Source: Rikenellaceae bacterium (lineage in GTDB: Bacteria; Bacteroidota; Bacteroidia; Bacteroidales; UBA932). Taken from it: a DNA stretch of 64,000 bases. This document shows positions 1 through 9,556 of this stretch, one piece after another. Position 1 is the first letter of the stretch. Each line of letters begins with the position of its first letter. The notes under the pieces were generated by a model that did not search any database, had not been told where the DNA came from, and saw only the letters and a list, made by a program, of their open reading frames with translations. A program made the translations under genes and the position numbers. The stretch lies in NCBI GenBank assembly GCA_022766385.1, contig JALEPJ010000056.1:117356-181355 (forward strand), written 5' to 3'.

Positions 1-410
1 TAGGAGTGGCCCCGCTATATAAGCTTGCGAAGGAAATTGCAGCCCGCGGCCTCAGGCAGACTGTCATCTGCGGTTTCAAGAACGCCTCGGAAATCTTTTA
101 TCGTCAGGAGTTTGAGGCAATACAGGGGCTCACCCTCATCATTGCCACCGAAGACGGGTCGGAAGGAGTGAAGGGCTTCGTCACCGACGCGATGAAGGGT
201 CTTGAATTCGACTATTTTTACACTTGCGGGCCTATGCCTATGCTCAAGGCTTTGTGCAAGGTCTGTGATGCTCCGGGAGAGGCTTCTCTCGAGGAAAGGA
301 TGGGCTGCGGCTTCGGAATCTGTATGGGCTGTACCTGCAAGACGATGACAGGAGGCAAGCGCATATGCAAGGAAGGACCGGTTTTCAATAGGGAGGAATT
401 GGTATGGTAG
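1..410 (+). CDS. pyrK: PyrK, dihydroorotate dehydrogenase B electron-transfer subunit (5' truncated)
   Basis: This is the C-terminal half of the FAD and [2Fe-2S] subunit that passes electrons from PyrD to NAD+. The frame is open to the left window edge, and the first full codons read G-V-A-P-L, which matches the nucleotide-binding loop inside PyrK. The GTG at position 6 is therefore an internal valine and not a start. The C terminus carries the [2Fe-2S] ligands in the family spacing C-x4-C-x2-C followed by a later Cys (CGFGIC, CMGC, RIC). Its stop overlaps the pyrD start by 7 bp (ATGGTAG), which suggests translational coupling. The identification is firm; the N-terminal FAD domain lies outside the window. 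Confidence 0.93.
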   Translation, partial: GVAPLYKLAKEIAARGLRQTVICGFKNASEIFYRQEFEAIQGLTLIIATEDGSEGVKGFVTDAMKGLEFDYFYTCGPMPMLKALCKVCDAPGEASLEERMGCGFGICMGCTCKTMTGGKRICKEGPVFNREELVW

Positions 411-1327
411 AATTGAAAGACAGGCTCTCCACCAGCCTTTGCGGGGTGGAACTCGACAATCCTGTAATACCGGCGAGTGGAACATTCGGTTTCGGCTATG
501 AGATGGCCGAAGTTTATGATATCAACATACTCGGTTCCATTTCTTTCAAGGGCACGACCCTTAATCCAAGATTCGGAAACCCTACTCCACGCATAGCTGA
601 ATGTGAATCCGGCCTTATCAACTCCGTGGGACTGCAGAATCCGGGCTTGGAGAAGGTAATAAGCGAGGAGCTTCCGAAACTCAGAAACTGCTTCCGCAAA
701 CCATTGATTGCCAATATCAGCGGATTTTCAGTAGATGAATATGTTCAGTGCTGCGAGAGAATGGATAAAGAAGAGCAGGTGGAGATACTCGAAGTGAACA
801 TCTCCTGTCCAAATGTCCATAACGGAGGAATGGCCTTCGGCACCTCTGCCCGGGCAGCAGCGGAAGTAACGGCTGCAGTCAGGGCTGTCACGACGAAAAA
901 ACTCTTCATCAAGCTCAGCCCGAATGTCACGGATATCGTAGCCATTGCAAAGGCCTGTGAGGAAGCAGGAGCTGACGGCATCACCCTGATAAACACCCTG
1001 CTCGGAATGAGGATTGACACAATGAGGCGCAAGCCCGTGATTGCCAACAAAATGGGCGGTTTTTCAGGAAGGGCTATCTTCCCTGTGGCGCTGAGAATGG
1101 TATGGCAGGTTGCCAATGCTTGCAATATTGCGGTGATTGGCTGCGGTGGTGTAGCCAGCGCATCGGACGTGATTGAGATGATGATGGCAGGTGCATCAGC
1201 CGTTCAAGTGGGAGCAGAGAATCTCCACAATCCTTATGCTTGCAAGGAGATTATTGAAGCGCTTCCAGCAGAAATGGACAGACTGGGAATAGAAAGATTG
1301 AAAGATATAATAGGAATAGTTAAATAA
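404..1327 (+). CDS. pyrD: Dihydroorotate dehydrogenase B, catalytic subunit
   Basis: Class 1B FMN enzyme that oxidises dihydroorotate to orotate in the cytoplasm, working as a heterotetramer with PyrK. The 307 residues match the family length. The active-site cysteine of class 1 enzymes is seen at about C135 in N-I-S-C-P-N. A glycine-rich FMN phosphate-binding end ([10 protein letters not shown], then GASAVQVG) is also present. The adjacent pyrK confirms the NAD-linked 1B type rather than the fumarate or quinone types. It is the second gene of a pyrK-D-F-E-B run whose members are separated by no more than 13 bp or overlap. Confidence 0.96.
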   Translation: MVELKDRLSTSLCGVELDNPVIPASGTFGFGYEMAEVYDINILGSISFKGTTLNPRFGNPTPRIAECESGLINSVGLQNPGLEKVISEELPKLRNCFRKPLIANISGFSVDEYVQCCERMDKEEQVEILEVNISCPNVHNGGMAFGTSARAAAEVTAAVRAVTTKKLFIKLSPNVTDIVAIAKACEEAGADGITLINTLLGMRIDTMRRKPVIANKMGGFSGRAIFPVALRMVWQVANACNIAVIGCGGVASASDVIEMMMAGASAVQVGAENLHNPYACKEIIEALPAEMDRLGIERLKDIIGIVK

Positions 1328-1329
1328 GT

Positions 1330-2031
1330 ATGGCAAAAGACGTTATAGTAGCCTGCGACTTCAGCAGCGCAGAAAGGACTCTCGAGTTTCTCGACCTTTT
1401 CAAAGGAAGGAAGCCTTTCGTCAAGATAGGTATGGAGCTTTATTATGCGGCAGGTCCCGAGATTGTAAGGGAAATCAAGAAACGCGGTCACAAAATTTTC
1501 CTGGACCTCAAGCTTCACGACATTCCCAACACAGTAAGGAAGACTATGAGCGTGCTCTCACAGCTTGATGTGGATATGACCAATCTTCACGCGGCAGGCA
1601 CGATTGAAATGATGAAAGCCGCCCTCGAAGGGCTCACAAGAGAGGATGGCAGCAGACCTATACTCATTGCTGTGACCCAACTCACTTCTACCAGCGAGCA
1701 GAGGATGCAGGAGGAACTGCTCATTAATGCCAGCATAAGCGAGTGCATTGCCAAATATGCTGAAAACACCAGAGAAGCGGGTCTCGACGGCGTGGTTTGT
1801 TCCCCCCTTGAGGCAGGTATCATCAAGGAAAGATGCGGAGCAAACTTCCTTACAATTACCCCGGGAGTACGTTTCGCAGATGCTGCGAAGGATGACCAGG
1901 TCCGCATCACCACTCCAGCCAAAGCCAGGGAACTGGGATCGGACTACATCGTGGTCGGAAGGCCAATCACAGCGGCAGAATTCCCGGTTGCTGCCTATGA
2001 AAGATGTGTAGCAGAATTTTTAGGAGAATAA
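1330..2031 (+). CDS. pyrF: Orotidine-5'-phosphate decarboxylase
   Basis: Final step of UMP synthesis, OMP to UMP plus CO2. The catalytic Asp-Lys-Asp array is visible as D59-x-K61-x-x-D64 in [10 protein letters not shown], and the phosphate-binding end TPGVR plus VVGRPI lies near the C terminus. At 233 residues it belongs to the short bacterial class I type, not the longer form found in some actinobacteria. It starts 2 bp after the pyrD stop, so it is co-transcribed. Confidence 0.96.
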   Translation: MAKDVIVACDFSSAERTLEFLDLFKGRKPFVKIGMELYYAAGPEIVREIKKRGHKIFLDLKLHDIPNTVRKTMSVLSQLDVDMTNLHAAGTIEMMKAALEGLTREDGSRPILIAVTQLTSTSEQRMQEELLINASISECIAKYAENTREAGLDGVVCSPLEAGIIKERCGANFLTITPGVRFADAAKDDQVRITTPAKARELGSDYIVVGRPITAAEFPVAAYERCVAEFLGE

Positions 2032-2044
2032 ATATCTGAATATT

Positions 2045-2653
2045 ATGAAGACTATCATTGCAAAGGAGCTTCTATCTATCAAGGCGGTTTTTCTCCGTCC
2101 TGATGAGCCGTTCACTTGGGCCAGCGGAATCAAGAGCCCTATCTACTGTGACAACAGACTCACACTTTCTTCACCTTCAGTAAGATCCAAGATTGAGGCC
2201 GGACTATCTCAGTTGATATTGCAGCATTTTCCTGATTGTGAAATGCTTATGGGAACATCTACAGCCGGAATCGCTCACGCTGCCATAACGGCAACCATAC
2301 TGAACCTTCCAATGGGTTATGTTCGCAGCAGCGCAAAGGACCACGGTCGCAGCAACCGTATTGAGGGCAGAATGGAGCCCGGTACCAAGGTTGTGGTTGT
2401 AGAGGATCTCATCTCTACGGGAGGCAGTTGCATCGAGGTGGTAGAAGCTTTGCGTGAAGCGGGAGCTGAGGTTCTCGGAATAGTCAGCATCTTCACCTAC
2501 GGACTGAAAAAGGGCTTAGACCGCATTGCCGCTGCGAATACAGTAAATTATTCATTGTCAGACCTTGACGCACTTGTAGATATCGCAGTCAAGGAGAATT
2601 ATATCACTGACGAGCAAAAAGAAACGGTTCTAAAGTTTAGAGATAGTCTATGA
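2045..2653 (+). CDS. pyrE: Orotate phosphoribosyltransferase
   Basis: Transfers phosphoribose from PRPP to orotate to form OMP, which PyrF then decarboxylates. The PRPP-binding signature of type I phosphoribosyltransferases is visible at about residues 116-128 ([13 protein letters not shown]), and a conserved K-D-H-G-R loop lies near residue 98. The 202-residue length fits OPRTase. It sits 13 bp after pyrF and overlaps the pyrB start by 4 bp. Confidence 0.95.
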   Translation: MKTIIAKELLSIKAVFLRPDEPFTWASGIKSPIYCDNRLTLSSPSVRSKIEAGLSQLILQHFPDCEMLMGTSTAGIAHAAITATILNLPMGYVRSSAKDHGRSNRIEGRMEPGTKVVVVEDLISTGGSCIEVVEALREAGAEVLGIVSIFTYGLKKGLDRIAAANTVNYSLSDLDALVDIAVKENYITDEQKETVLKFRDSL

Positions 2654-3738
2654 AACACTTGATTGACCCTACCGATCTCACTCTGGTTGAGACCAATAAT
2701 ATAATTGCTCTTGCCGAGGAAATCATTGCGCATCCCGAGTATTATACTGCCAGAATGAAAGGCAAGAAACTCGCCACCCTTTTCTACGAGCCAAGTACAA
2801 GGACAAGGCTCAGTTTCACCACGGCAATGATGGAGCTTGGAGGCAACGTTCTGGGCTTCTCGGACCCCAGAAACTCGTCTGTCAGCAAGGGTGAAACCAT
2901 GCAGGATACAGTGAGGGTAATGGGCTGCTTCGCAGACATCATTGCCATCAGACACAACATCGAAGGAGCTCCTCTCGCAGCAGCGGAAGTATCCAAGGTG
3001 CCTATCATCAATGCCGGTGACGGCAGTCACGCCCATCCGACCCAGACACTTACCGACCTTTTGACCATCAAAAGGGAAATAGGTCATTTGGACAATATCA
3101 CCATAGGCTTCTGCGGAGACCTTCGCTTCGGACGAACAGTTCATTCTCTAATCAAGGCGCTTGCAAGGTATGAAGGCAATAAAGTAATCCTCATTGCTCC
3201 GGATGACCTTCGTCTGCCGGACTATATCAGGAATGACGAGGACCTTAACAGGAGACTGGAATTCAGAGAAGTCCAGACTATGGAAGAGGTTATGCCTGAA
3301 CTTGACATCCTTTATATGACACGTGTTCAACAGGAGCGTTTCCTCGATCAGGACGAGTTTGACAGAGTCAAGGACAGTTTCGTACTGACACTTGACAAGC
3401 TCAAGACTGCAAAGGAGAAAATGGCCATCCTTCACCCATTGCCACGTGTAAACGAAATACTTCAGGAAGTGGACAGCGATCCGCGCGCTGCATATTTCCG
3501 TCAGGTTGAAAGCGGTAAGTTTGTAAGAATGGCCCTTCTGAGCCGGCTAATTGATTGGAAAAACGACCCGGCCCACGAGCTGGCAGCAAGGGATGAAATG
3601 GAGGCAGATGAGGCACAAAAGTACCATTGTACCAATGCAAACTGCATCTGCAACCGCGAGCCGGTTAGACGTCGTATCAAACTTCACGCAGACGGGACAG
3701 TAAGATGTCTCTACTGCGATGCAAAAGCAAAATTATAG
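2650..3738 (+). CDS. pyrB: Aspartate carbamoyltransferase catalytic chain with C-terminal PyrI-like zinc domain
   Basis: Condenses carbamoyl phosphate with aspartate, the committed pyrimidine step. Residues 1-310 are a standard catalytic chain: the S-T-R-T carbamoyl-phosphate loop at 49-52, HPTQ near 122, and HPLPR near 262. The protein then runs about 50 residues beyond a usual PyrB. That tail has Cys327-x4-Cys332 and Cys353-x2-Cys356, the same spacing as the structural zinc site of the regulatory subunit PyrI. The allosteric nucleotide-binding half of PyrI is absent, and no pyrI gene lies in this window. Comparable PyrB-zinc fusions are known from Thermotoga and Treponema. The stop overlaps the convergent gene on the other strand by 6 bp. 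Confidence 0.93.
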   Translation: MKHLIDPTDLTLVETNNIIALAEEIIAHPEYYTARMKGKKLATLFYEPSTRTRLSFTTAMMELGGNVLGFSDPRNSSVSKGETMQDTVRVMGCFADIIAIRHNIEGAPLAAAEVSKVPIINAGDGSHAHPTQTLTDLLTIKREIGHLDNITIGFCGDLRFGRTVHSLIKALARYEGNKVILIAPDDLRLPDYIRNDEDLNRRLEFREVQTMEEVMPELDILYMTRVQQERFLDQDEFDRVKDSFVLTLDKLKTAKEKMAILHPLPRVNEILQEVDSDPRAAYFRQVESGKFVRMALLSRLIDWKNDPAHELAARDEMEADEAQKYHCTNANCICNREPVRRRIKLHADGTVRCLYCDAKAKL

Positions 3739-4932
3739 CTCTTTAATCTTTTTGGCGAGGTATCCGGCGAAAATGACCTGAACAGGTCCGCCGGAAACCG
3801 GCTGCCAGAACTTCACCATATCTGCCAGGTCGTTAGGTACTGCGTACTCCGGTATGCCCTGGCCGAAGTCTATTTCATTGGCCCTGAACTTCAGCTGATT
3901 ATTTATATAGAAAAGTTCAGGATTCGGGCAGTTCATCTTGGATGGATCAAAAGGAAAATACGGAAGACTGTATTCAGATGAGGCCAGCGACAAACGCGTG
4001 TTCTCATCCATTATTTTATTATCCAGGCACAAATCAAGCTTCTTCTGAATATCGCTTGCCAGCTCCTCCAGACTTGAATCGGAAGTAAATCTGCCCGGGA
4101 GGATTAAAGCCTGTGAGATATTGCCGCAAAAAGAATCAGGAATACCGTCTACCCTGTTTCTCAGGTCAGCCACCTCAGCCAAAAGGAAAGTCTTTCTATT
4201 CGGATAGTATTTCAGCAGCTTCTTCATTGCAATGGCGCACAAGGCAGCATTGCTGCGCACAGAAGCAGCGTCGCGCAGGGCGCTTATTTCTTCCTGGCTG
4301 ATATCAATGTTGACCGTGTCCTTGATCTTTGCCATTCTGACGGTATTGAATATCATCTTCACCACGGATTTGAGGCCGATTTTTGGCCATCCAAGCTCAA
4401 GGATGCGCTTTTCAACCTTTTCCTTTGGTAAGGCTGTCGGATCAGGCAGGAGAGACTGGTCAACCACCATAGGAGTGATGCTCTCCCCTTTCGTCACAGA
4501 AGCCCATTGCCCTATCAACTTGTAGAAACTGTTTCCGTCCAAAGCGGCGTGGGCGCACTGTACTACAAGGGCAGCTCCATCCTTAAGCTTAACGAGAGAG
4601 GCGCTGAATGCTTCATTCTTTCCATTCTTGAAGGCCTTGACATCATATTCCTTGACCAGTTTATAAGCCTGAATGCCCCGAATGTCCGAAATGCTTGTCG
4701 AACTGGCATCCACAGTTTCGAAAACAGGGTCCGGGATGGACTCGCTGTCCCAAATGATGGACTTTGAGGCTTCTTCATATCTGCCTCTTAGTACTGGATA
4801 CTCTGCCAAAACCTTAACAAGCGCAGCTTTCAACGTATCGAAGTCCGGGAGCGAGCGGTAGATCCAGGCTCCCTTAATTGTCATTCCAAGACAGAATGCG
4901 TCAAAGGATGACAATCTCCATTGTCCTTTCAT
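3733..4932 (-). CDS. BAHD-like (condensation-superfamily) acyltransferase
   Basis: A 399-residue cytoplasmic protein with no signal peptide or membrane segment. It shows the two hallmarks of BAHD acyl-CoA transferases and relatives: the catalytic H-x-x-x-D at His128-Asp132 (HAALD, preceded by a hydrophobic strand), and a DFGWG-like element at about 355-359 (DFGQG) placed near the C terminus as in that family. An N-terminal stretch LKAALVKVLAEYPVLRGRY is also typical of these two-domain enzymes. The acyl donor and acceptor cannot be inferred. It starts 24 bp after the stop of glnN on the same strand and may share its transcript. An alternative is a stand-alone nonribosomal-peptide condensation-type domain; the DFGxG element favours BAHD. 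Confidence 0.68.
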   Translation of the reverse strand: MKGQWRLSSFDAFCLGMTIKGAWIYRSLPDFDTLKAALVKVLAEYPVLRGRYEEASKSIIWDSESIPDPVFETVDASSTSISDIRGIQAYKLVKEYDVKAFKNGKNEAFSASLVKLKDGAALVVQCAHAALDGNSFYKLIGQWASVTKGESITPMVVDQSLLPDPTALPKEKVEKRILELGWPKIGLKSVVKMIFNTVRMAKIKDTVNIDISQEEISALRDAASVRSNAALCAIAMKKLLKYYPNRKTFLLAEVADLRNRVDGIPDSFCGNISQALILPGRFTSDSSLEELASDIQKKLDLCLDNKIMDENTRLSLASSEYSLPYFPFDPSKMNCPNPELFYINNQLKFRANEIDFGQGIPEYAVPNDLADMVKFWQPVSGGPVQVIFAGYLAKKIKEL

Positions 4933-4956
4933 AGCAAGATAATTAATTGATATTGT

Positions 4957-7143
4957 TTAGCTTATAAAAAGCAGTTCCCTGTACTTAGGAAGTGGCCAAA
5001 GCTTGTTGTCTACCATTTCCTCAAGTTTGTCAAGAGGTTTTCTAATTGAGAAGAGCGACTCGGCGATATCGTGATAGGCCATGGCCTTGGCGTATGCATT
5101 CTCGAGAACATTGGCGCGTTTTCTGGCCTCGGTCATATCTTCAACCTTCTTCTGAAGCTCGGATACACATTCTGAAATCTTCTTTACTGTCTCTATCTCA
5201 AAGGCAGCCACAACAGCATAGTCTTCAGGAAAGACCTCCTTGCTTCCGGCAATATTGTCCAGAAGGACCTTCTTGTAGTCCAATGCGGCAGGGATGATAT
5301 GGTTCAATGCCATCCTACCCATAACCCGGGCCTCGATCTGCACTTTCTTGCAATAAATCTCCCACTTGACCTCGTTGCGTGCCTCCAGCTCGGACAAAGA
5401 GTACACTCCGGTCTTGGTAAACATCTCCACGGAAGCCGGATTGGAGAAGGTCTTTATCATCTCAGGGACTCTGGTCTCCACATCCAGACCACGTCTTGCC
5501 GCCTCCCGCCTCCATTCTTCAGAATAGCCATTGCCATCAAAACAAATGACATCAATGATAGAGGCAATGATAGGCTTCAGCACATCCATAATGGCGACAT
5601 TGACATTTTTCCCGCTCGCGAGCTCCTTGTCAAGCGCCAGCTTGAAATCTATCAATTGTTCGGCTACTGCCGCGCTGATGGTAGTGACGGCTCCGGCGCA
5701 ATTGGCGCTCGAACCAACGGCACGGAACTCGAAACGGTTGCCGGTGAATGCGAAAGGAGAAGTACGGTTGCGATCCGTATTGTCAACAAAGAGCTCAGGA
5801 ATCTCAACCAGACCAACGGACTGCCCCTTCTTCCCGGCAATCTCTATCGGAGTGTCAGACGGAACCTCAAGCAACTTGCGCAAAACCTCAGTCATAGTCC
5901 TTCCAAGGAAGGCAGAAACGATCGCAGGAGGGGCCTCATTGGCACCAAGCCTGTGAGCATTGGTGGCTGACGCAATGCTGGCTTTCAAGAGAGCATTGTG
6001 CTTTTGAACAGCAGCCAGCACATTCACGAAGAAAGTGATGAATTGGAGATTGCCCATAGCATCCTTTCCAGGTGCGAGAAGCTGAGTACCCGTATCGGTT
6101 CCCAGAGACCAGTTGTTGTGCTTTCCTGAACCGTTAATTCCCTCAAAAGGCTTCTCGTGGAAAAGAACAACGAAGCCGTGCTTACGGGCTATGGTATTCA
6201 TCAGGTTCATCACCATCTGGTTCTGATCATTTGCCAGATTAGCCTCTCCATAGATTGGTGCAAGTTCGAACTGGTTGGGTGCCACCTCGTTATGACGGGT
6301 CTTGATAGGAATGCCGAGTTTATGGCCGGCCACCTCGAGTTCGCGCATAAAGGCTGCCACTCTAGTCGGAATTGCTCCGAAATAATGGTCATCAAGCTGC
6401 TGGTTCTTGGATGAAGCGTGGCCCATTAGGGTACGTCCGGTAATCATAAGGTCAGGACGTGCAGCATACAGGTCCTCATCGACGAGGAAATATTCCTGCT
6501 CCCAGCCAAGATATGAATAAACTTTGTTTACCTTAGGATCAAAAATCCGGCATATTGGAAGCGCAGCATCACTGACGGCCTTTAAGGCCTTCTTAAGAGG
6601 AGTCTTATAGTCCAGGGCCTCACCGGTATAGGATACGAACACTGTAGGTATACAAAGCGTATCATCCTGAATGAAAACCGGAGAGGTAGGATCCCATGCG
6701 GTATAGCCTCTGGCCTCGAAAGTAGCGCGTATTCCACCGTTCGGGAAAGATGAGGCATCAGGTTCTTGTTGAATGAGGCTCTTTCCGTCGAAGGTCTCTA
6801 TGACTCCGCCCTTTCTGTCATAGTCAATGAGAGAGTCGTGTTTTTCCGCAGTTCCGTCAGTCAAAGGCTGGAACCAGTGCGTCACGTGCGTAACACCGTG
6901 TTCCAGTGCCCATTTCTTCATTCCTGCAGCCACTGCATCAGCAGTTTTCCTATCAAGAGGAATTCCGTTGTCAATGCAGTCAAGAAAAGCTTGAAGCGAG
7001 TCTGCATCAAGATACTTATGCATTTTGGTGCGGTCAAAAACGAGGTCTCCGAAATAATCGGAAGGAAGACCGGAAGGCATTTCAAGCGGAATGGCCTTCT
7101 TGGTAAAGGCTTTATTGACTAGTTCAGATCTCGAGGAGTTCAT
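4957..7143 (-). CDS. glnN: Glutamine synthetase type III
   Basis: ATP-dependent synthesis of glutamine from glutamate and ammonia. At 728 residues it has the large GSIII size (GSI is about 470). It starts with the GSIII-specific N-terminal region (residues 1-110, including H-V-T-H-W-F-Q-P). The glutamine synthetase catalytic core follows, with RHNEVAPNQFE, NGSGKHNNWS and NRTSPFAFTGNRFEFR. A long C-terminal helical extension closes the protein. The ATG at 7143 is preceded by a TAnnTTTG-type element on the minus strand at 7182-7189. GSIII is the usual glutamine synthetase of Bacteroidales. Confidence 0.96.
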   Translation of the reverse strand: MNSSRSELVNKAFTKKAIPLEMPSGLPSDYFGDLVFDRTKMHKYLDADSLQAFLDCIDNGIPLDRKTADAVAAGMKKWALEHGVTHVTHWFQPLTDGTAEKHDSLIDYDRKGGVIETFDGKSLIQQEPDASSFPNGGIRATFEARGYTAWDPTSPVFIQDDTLCIPTVFVSYTGEALDYKTPLKKALKAVSDAALPICRIFDPKVNKVYSYLGWEQEYFLVDEDLYAARPDLMITGRTLMGHASSKNQQLDDHYFGAIPTRVAAFMRELEVAGHKLGIPIKTRHNEVAPNQFELAPIYGEANLANDQNQMVMNLMNTIARKHGFVVLFHEKPFEGINGSGKHNNWSLGTDTGTQLLAPGKDAMGNLQFITFFVNVLAAVQKHNALLKASIASATNAHRLGANEAPPAIVSAFLGRTMTEVLRKLLEVPSDTPIEIAGKKGQSVGLVEIPELFVDNTDRNRTSPFAFTGNRFEFRAVGSSANCAGAVTTISAAVAEQLIDFKLALDKELASGKNVNVAIMDVLKPIIASIIDVICFDGNGYSEEWRREAARRGLDVETRVPEMIKTFSNPASVEMFTKTGVYSLSELEARNEVKWEIYCKKVQIEARVMGRMALNHIIPAALDYKKVLLDNIAGSKEVFPEDYAVVAAFEIETVKKISECVSELQKKVEDMTEARKRANVLENAYAKAMAYHDIAESLFSIRKPLDKLEEMVDNKLWPLPKYRELLFIS

Positions 7144-7181
7144 ATCTTACACATTAATCGGATAAAGATATAAACTCCTCA

Positions 7182-7189
7182 CAAAACTA
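7182..7189 (-). promoter_or_regulatory. Bacteroidetes -7 element for glnN
   Basis: On the minus strand this reads TAGTTTTG, matching the TAnnTTTG consensus of Bacteroidetes housekeeping promoters. It lies 38 bp upstream of the glnN ATG. No convincing -33 TTG is seen. Confidence 0.5.
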
Positions 7190-7218
7190 ACAAAAAATAG
7201 TATGGACAATTTCAAATA

Positions 7219-8817
7219 TCAATAAATCAGCTTCATATCGTCAACCCATAGGGTGCTGGATGCAGAGCCTGTGAAATAATCACCATACTTGCTTGCCGCA
7301 CAAGAGATAATGATATGGGTAGGTACTTTGGACCGGCTTCTGTAATCAAGCGGTATCGTGATTTCCTCCCAACCATCACTGCTCTTGTCGCTTTCGAAGA
7401 CTCCATAGGCTATAACATCCTCTGAAGCAGGATTGAAGAAGCTGCTTCTATCAGTTGTATTTACCTGGACAGGGCATTCAGGAGTACCACCGTATTTACG
7501 GTAATCCCAACAACCTAAGGCAATGAAGACCTGGCACTTATCATCATCTCCCATACGTACAGTTTCGGAATCAGGGAAAGAGTTGATGTAATCGATCTTG
7601 CCTGACTTGTACTTAAGTGAGAGTTTCAAGGCCTGAGGACGAGCAGTAAACGGACGGCCGAAGTTGACCTTTCCGCCTTGGATTCCTACCAGACCTCCGA
7701 ATTCTCCGGAGAACATATTGCCTGCAGCAAACTTGATGACAACATACCGTGAGTCCATACGGGAAGAGGCCTCGCCCTCCGCTTTCTCATCCGTATCTGG
7801 CATACAGATAGAATAGCTTGAGCCTACCGTAGTAGAACCGTAATTTCCGCTGTCCCACCATTTTTTGTTCCAAAGCATAGATTCAGGGTCATAGAAGGAG
7901 TAATAGTTCTGGGACTCGCATTTTGAATAGACTTCAAAGCCTGCATTAGGTATAGGAAGTTCCTCGCCAGTAGTAAACTCTTCGCTCAGAGTCTCATTAT
8001 TGCCGCTATAGGCTATGCACTCATATGTCGTTTGAGGCTCAAGGCCATCAATTCCAGCCGTAAAAGTACCTCCATCGGAGCTTATGGATGCTGCATCTAC
8101 TTCAATCCATTCCTGGTCGCCCTTCAAACGGTATCTGAAGCCATTGTCCGAGCCTTCAATGCCGGTAGCAGTGAGCCATGCTATACGCGTCCAAGCATCA
8201 ACGGAAACCCAATCTACAAGGGTCTCACTCCTGTCGACATACAATGTCCATTGCTCAGTTCTGCCGTGATAGGTGATACTGACTTCTACAGGTTCTGAGA
8301 AGTCAACCGGGCCATTGAATACCCTTGAGTATTCGGTAATGTCACGTGGACCGAGTTTCAAGGAGTTGACGCTGATCCATGAAAGCGAGATACGGGGACT
8401 GACATAGGCTATTGCCCTTCTGTTCCGTTCATCTATTACCGACTTGCCGACCTGGCCGGAGACCGTGAAATATCTTTCAATATTCTGTTCCGCGGCAATG
8501 GTCCAGGTATAATCCTGATATGTCCTGACATTGAACTCGAATGGCTGCGAAAGGTCAATGGATACAGGGAAGCTCTCTGTCAACTTGGACAAATCATCCT
8601 TGAAACTCGGTTCCCCGATTTTTACAGCCGTAATATCCGTGACTTCATCCAAAACAACCCTTACGGTATGAGTACTTTGGTCAATTACAACAGACTCTGC
8701 CCCTTCCACTTCAAGGCTTTCCATTACGGGCTCGATCACCGGCAATGGAAGGTCGTTCTCGATGCAGGAAACAAGGAGAAAACAAAAGCACAGAAGTGTG
8801 AAAAATCTTTCCGTCAT
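7219..8817 (-). CDS. Surface lipoprotein with FN3-like and C-terminal PCMD domain
   Basis: A 532-residue lipoprotein: the signal peptide ends in L-L-V-S-C at Cys18, followed by acidic residues (I-E-N-D) compatible with a surface-export signal. Two beta-rich repeats occupy roughly residues 30-200, a fibronectin III-like segment roughly 205-285, and a C-terminal domain about 290-532. The C-terminal domain contains A-G-N-M-F-S-G-E-F, V-N-F-G-R-P and Y-G-D-Y-F-T-G-S and is closely similar to the C terminus of the lipoprotein at 10307-12112. I assign it to PCMD (putative carbohydrate metabolism domain, PF13201) by these motifs. It is the last gene of a seven-gene unit and starts 3 bp after the barrel gene at 8821. 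Its biochemical role is unknown; glycan binding is an inference. Confidence 0.75.
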   Translation of the reverse strand: MTERFFTLLCFCFLLVSCIENDLPLPVIEPVMESLEVEGAESVVIDQSTHTVRVVLDEVTDITAVKIGEPSFKDDLSKLTESFPVSIDLSQPFEFNVRTYQDYTWTIAAEQNIERYFTVSGQVGKSVIDERNRRAIAYVSPRISLSWISVNSLKLGPRDITEYSRVFNGPVDFSEPVEVSITYHGRTEQWTLYVDRSETLVDWVSVDAWTRIAWLTATGIEGSDNGFRYRLKGDQEWIEVDAASISSDGGTFTAGIDGLEPQTTYECIAYSGNNETLSEEFTTGEELPIPNAGFEVYSKCESQNYYSFYDPESMLWNKKWWDSGNYGSTTVGSSYSICMPDTDEKAEGEASSRMDSRYVVIKFAAGNMFSGEFGGLVGIQGGKVNFGRPFTARPQALKLSLKYKSGKIDYINSFPDSETVRMGDDDKCQVFIALGCWDYRKYGGTPECPVQVNTTDRSSFFNPASEDVIAYGVFESDKSSDGWEEITIPLDYRSRSKVPTHIIISCAASKYGDYFTGSASSTLWVDDMKLIY

Positions 8818-8820
8818 AGT

Positions 8821-9552
8821 TTACAATTGAATTGAGATACCATAGACAAGACCAAGAGGATTGCCCTTGAGCATACTCTGAAAACGGGTACGTCCACCTG
8901 TCACTTCACCCTTGTCAATAAGTCTCAAATTTGTATATGACAGCGTGGCGATGTTAAGTCCCACGTGTACTGCAACATTGTCAAGGACATACATCATAAA
9001 GCCTGGAGTAAAATCAAAGCTCAACTTATAGCCATTCATATAAGACTCGGAAGGTTTTTCGGGATAAAACTCCAATCTGTTCTCGGAATAGCCAAAAGCA
9101 GTATCATAATAGAGTCCGAAACGCCCGAGACGGTCCAGGCCGGTAAACCATCTGTGGAAAAGCTCGAAGCCTGAAGAACTATAACCGGCGCGAACATTGT
9201 CAAATTTCATCTGAAGACCTTCGTTCAAAAGGTCAACAACGGCCGACTGCCCGCTAAGATCCGCTGAAAGATACTTGATGCTCAGGCCGATTGCCCTATC
9301 CTTTGCATATGAGTAGGACACAAAAGGGTTGAGTCTGGTCAAATGGCCTGACATGTCCAAACCGTTAAGGAAAAGGAGCAGTTCAGCATTTGTTGAGCTC
9401 AATGATTGATGCATGAATGAAGCTCCGGCCTGAATGCCCCCCTTATCCATAAAAGGGAAAGTCTTGAAGACCCTCAAAGAATCACGGTCAATCGCCTGAA
9501 GAGAGAGACAGGCAAATGCCCCTATGAGTATTGCAATCGTTTTCTTCTTCAT
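8821..9552 (-). CDS. Outer-membrane beta-barrel protein (paralogue 1)
   Basis: A 243-residue protein with an SPI signal peptide (cleavage near A-Q-A / I-D-R). Alternating hydrophobic strands ending in aromatic residues continue to the C terminus (YGISIQL), the pattern of a small outer-membrane barrel of perhaps 8-12 strands. It has the same general layout as the neighbour at 9557-10303, with which it likely forms a tandem paralogous pair. The gap to that gene is 4 bp, so co-translation is likely. No enzymatic motif is visible. In this context it could export or anchor the PCMD and DUF4493 lipoproteins, but that is inference. Confidence 0.65.
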   Translation of the reverse strand: MKKKTIAILIGAFACLSLQAIDRDSLRVFKTFPFMDKGGIQAGASFMHQSLSSTNAELLLFLNGLDMSGHLTRLNPFVSYSYAKDRAIGLSIKYLSADLSGQSAVVDLLNEGLQMKFDNVRAGYSSSGFELFHRWFTGLDRLGRFGLYYDTAFGYSENRLEFYPEKPSESYMNGYKLSFDFTPGFMMYVLDNVAVHVGLNIATLSYTNLRLIDKGEVTGGRTRFQSMLKGNPLGLVYGISIQL

Positions 9553-9556
9553 AAGG

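Noticed and set aside
1-3738. PyrR-binding attenuator or riboswitch in the pyr operon
   Set aside because: The operon's upstream region is outside the window, and gaps between genes are too short (under 15 bp) for a leader structure.
5299-5970. Plus-strand open frame of about 223 codons antisense to glnN
   Set aside because: It is fully embedded in a well-conserved GSIII gene and shows no family motif; treated as a chance frame.
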